Of a stretch of 64,000 nucleotides of DNA, positions 61,905-64,000 are shown piece after piece. The notes beneath the pieces are model-generated. The model ran no database searches, was not told the DNA's origin, and saw only the letters and a list, made by a program, of their open reading frames with translations. Made by a program: the position numbers and the translations under genes. Numbering within the stretch: position 1 is the stretch's first letter; each line of letters starts with the position of its first letter. The stretch is from Pinus tabuliformis (lineage: Eukaryota > Streptophyta > Pinopsida > Pinales > Pinaceae). Location of the stretch: positions 630,571,269 through 630,635,268 of the forward strand of contig CM062816.1 of NCBI GenBank assembly GCA_031772625.1, in the 5' to 3' direction.

Positions 61905-62108
61905 GTGTTTCTCCAGCAACACCTTGAACTAGCAAAGAATACAGGGGTTGTCAACCTTGAAAAAAGTAATGGCAAGCAATTGACGCTCCTTGCATCATAT
62001 ACTAGATTGAATTTTTTCAGTATGCAAAATGTTGGAAATGCTATAAACTCGAAGACAAAGGAATTGCTTGAGAAGAGTGCAACGACTCAGAAAATTTTTC
62101 TGATTGTT
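61905..62108 (+). other. Open stretch of unknown origin before the duplicated B14.7 piece
   Basis: About 66 codons with a protein-like, Lys/Leu-rich composition (HLELAKNTGVVNLEKSNGKQ, KELLEKSATTQK). It leads straight into the duplicated B14.7 fragment in a different frame. The family is not recognised. It may be part of the same rearranged gene debris. Confidence 0.2.
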
Positions 62109-62205
62109 GTTATGATGGTGGCTTTGTTGCCAACACCTCCATCTTGGGTTTGAGAGGTAGAGATTCTACCCGTTCGAAAGCTCTTTTTTTCTGGGAAAAA
62201 TTCTT
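62109..62205 (+). pseudogene. Duplicated fragment of the B14.7-like pseudogene
   Basis: Matches 61289-61380 at about 90% (GGCTTTGTTGC..ACACCTCCATC, then TCTGGGAAAAATTCTTCT). It is fused directly to the KUP exon copy at 62206. Confidence 0.75.
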
Positions 62206-62428
62206 CTGTTCGTTTTTGAAAAACTCAGTACAGGTAAAGTTAGCTTCATGTTCTCACCCATAATGATTGCCTGGTTTGTGACCAATGTCGTGACAGGACT
62301 GTATAATATTTTGAAATATTATCCTGGAGCATTCAAGGAATTCAACCGATATTATATATACTATTACTTTCATGAATATCACAAACAAGGATGGGTGATG
62401 CTTGGAGGTGTAGTCTTGTGTATAATAG
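62206..62428 (+). pseudogene. KUP/HAK potassium-transporter exon, copy 1
   Basis: Encodes FEKLSTGKVSFMFSPIMIAW, a membrane segment WFVTNVVTGLYNI, LKYYPGAFKEF, YYIYYYFHEYHKQGW and LGGVVLCIIG. This matches the KUP/HAK/KT family region FGTxKVxxxFxPI-xxWF...GxYNxxKYxPxVxxAxxPxYI...GWxxLGGxxLCITG between transmembrane segments. It ends at a consensus-like donor (ATAG|GTATTG at 62429), where the family normally continues TEAMFADLGHF. Its 5' part is replaced by the B14.7 fragment and no other KUP exon follows, so it is an isolated, dead exon. About 74 codons are open. Confidence 0.75.
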
Positions 62429-62790
62429 GTATTGATTATTCTCATGATGATATGTGCCTCATTTTATCATATAGTATACTTGGAACTGTTTTCTAACTCA
62501 ATTGATAAATCCATACCAACGATTTTCTAAAAAAAAATTCATAATTTCATCCCAATTATTTATGTTAAAGCTAAACAAATAGAGACACTAGCATTAGTTC
62601 TTTGCTCTCACTGGATCCAGCTGTTGAGGCATGTTTGCATAATTGGGCCATTTCAACAGGAAATCAATCTAATTCCAAGCTATATGTCATGAATATTGAA
62701 TATGGAAAAACACCTACAAAAGTATGCATCTTTATTCTTATCTTTTCTACTTAACTAATGATGCTGATGTTGTTTTATCTTGTGGTTAGG
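62429..62790. other. Spacer after KUP copy 1
   Basis: AT-rich, with no recognised gene. A short open stretch at 62590-62730 has no family match that I can name. Confidence 0.35.
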
Positions 62791-62796
62791 TCTAAC

Positions 62797-63190
62797 ATTT
62801 GGCATCCATCATCTACATTCCCACATTTTTTATACCTGCCAACAAGGGTGATTCCAACAGCAAAATCTACCTCAAACCCACTCTTAATAATGTCAGCATG
62901 GATCTTCTTCCCCTATTCCGGAGTTGTACTACCAGCGTAGGCCTTGACAATGGTGCCAAAGGTGAAGTTATTTGGCTTAAAAACACTCTCCTTCATTTGA
63001 CCAAAAAAATTTAGGGCCTCATGGCATTACCCATTCTGTGCATATCCTGAAATTACAAAACTCCATGTAACTTCATCTAGCTTAGGCATTGCATTAAATA
63101 GTTTCAGTGTTTGGTCATTACACCCATGTTTACCATAGCCACCTATCATTGCATTCTATGCAATTGCACAACATCTCTCCACCATTATTC
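62797..63190 (-). pseudogene. PLS-type PPR pseudogene fragment
   Basis: One minus-strand frame gives NAMIGGYGKHGCNDQTLKLF, NAMPKLDEVTWSFVISGYAQ NG, HEALNFFGQMKESVFKPNNF TFGTIVKAYAG, GKKIHADIIKSGFEVDFAVG and RYKKCGNVDDG. This is the repeat pattern of plant PLS-class pentatricopeptide proteins (P, L and S motifs, with KPNxFTF, GKxIHAxIIKxGFExD and YxKCG signatures), which normally act in organelle RNA editing. About three repeats remain. Three in-frame stops (before NAM, after AQNG, after TTPE) and the lack of flanking repeats show it is dead. It lies antisense between the two KUP exon copies. Confidence 0.8.
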
Positions 63191-63853
63191 ATAACCTCGT
63201 TTTCTCTATAAACAACAATACTCATGCAAAACCCAAATTCCACAATACGAATTTTCCCAATATAGAACCCACAACTTAGTTCTGTTGTTGCTACTGCCTA
63301 ATGACATAAAAAATGTATACATTATTTGGCATTAACTACAATTTTCAATTTAGTATTTAAACATTAGCCGCTGATGAATCATGATAGTAATTGTTACTAA
63401 CCTTGAATAAATCTCTTATGGGCACTTGTATGGTGATTGGTTGGAGCACTGACTCCTACAATCAGGTCTGCCCATAAATGTATCTCAAAAAATCCTTTCA
63501 TGTCAAACTAGTATCAACGTGGCACCTCAACTCAATGCTCCATCACACATGTTGATTTTGTTCCAAATTATGATGCCCTTTTATTCCTACAGTGATGTGA
63601 GCTATGCAAGGAATTTAGTCAAGGAATAGTAACATGAGCTAAGGTAAGATGATACAAGAATGTGAAGTAGACACTATTAGCTTGCCTTCCATGAGTATAT
63701 TTGGATGTAATCAAGTTTTCCAGTATGGTTTAGTTTATTTGAAGGAGGGATGCAGCTCCCTATCATAAACATGATATCATCTGTGGGTATAACGTGAATT
63801 ATGGCATCCCACTTCCTGACATAATTTTTGTTTCCGTATGTTAACTCATGCAG
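63191..63853. other. Unassigned spacer
   Basis: No gene is seen on either strand. T-rich sequence before 63853 ends in TGCAG, the acceptor of KUP copy 2. Confidence 0.4.
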
Positions 63854-64000
63854 GCGTTTTTGTACTCGTCATTTTTTATCCTGTTACTACTGTTCCTTTT
63901 TCAAAATCTCAGTACAAGTAAAGTTAGCTTCATGTGTCAACCATAATGATCGCCTGGTTCGTGACCAACATCGTGATCGGACTGTATAATATTGTGAAAT
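63854..64000 (+). pseudogene. KUP/HAK exon, copy 2 (cut by window end)
   Basis: After an acceptor TGCAG the frame AFLYSSFFILLLLFLFQNLS TSKVSFM gives the transmembrane segment and FGTxKV-like loop of KUP transporters. Its 3' part matches copy 1 (62206 on) at about 90%. Compared with copy 1, one base is missing shortly after the ATG of SFM, shifting the frame before IAWFV. Its 5' end is more complete than that of copy 1. The exon continues past 64000. Confidence 0.7.

Overview
The window looks like nuclear DNA of a seed plant, most likely a gymnosperm (conifer-like). It is AT-rich and gene-poor. It is dominated by old, nested LTR retroelements and broken host-gene pieces, with spliceosomal introns, a plant-type histone H2A, PLS-type PPR and KUP/HAK potassium-transporter remnants, and a Penelope-like GIY-YIG retroelement fragment of the kind reported from conifers (Dryads). 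The taxon is inferred, not proven.

Layout. 1-7487: two minus-strand exons of an unrecognised Asn/Gln-rich repeat protein, joined in phase across a 6.5 kb intron. The intron holds a SINE-like unit and a composite Ty1/copia fossil (2111-6236) with the order LTR-internal-LTR-internal-LTR. 7488-14285 and 20168-26379: two copies, a few percent diverged, of one composite of Ty3/gypsy fragments. Between them lie simple repeats, the last exon of a CCCH zinc-finger gene (16469-16816) caught between two direct repeats, and the 5' end of another Ty3 element (LTR 17511-18547).

28931-53175 is one very large Ty3/gypsy fossil on the minus strand. Its LTRs are about 5.2 and 4.4 kb and each carries a long sense-strand coding relic. 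A young copia element (37325-44604, almost identical LTRs, perfect 5-bp target duplication) sits inside its reverse transcriptase. To the right are a (TATC)n/(AT)n microsatellite, the Penelope-like fragment (53871-54228) and two direct copies of a CACTA-like terminal region (54229-58320).

58320-64000 is the most gene-like part. It has an intron-containing H2A gene that looks inactivated, a TIM17/22/23-family (complex I B14.7/OEP16-3-like) pseudogene with part of it duplicated, two copies of a KUP/HAK exon, and an antisense PPR pseudogene. No complete, clearly working host gene is visible. No operon, CRISPR array, rRNA or intact tRNA gene was seen. The most unusual items are the giant LTRs with an internal coding relic, the Penelope-like fragment, and the Asn/Gln-rich repeat exon.
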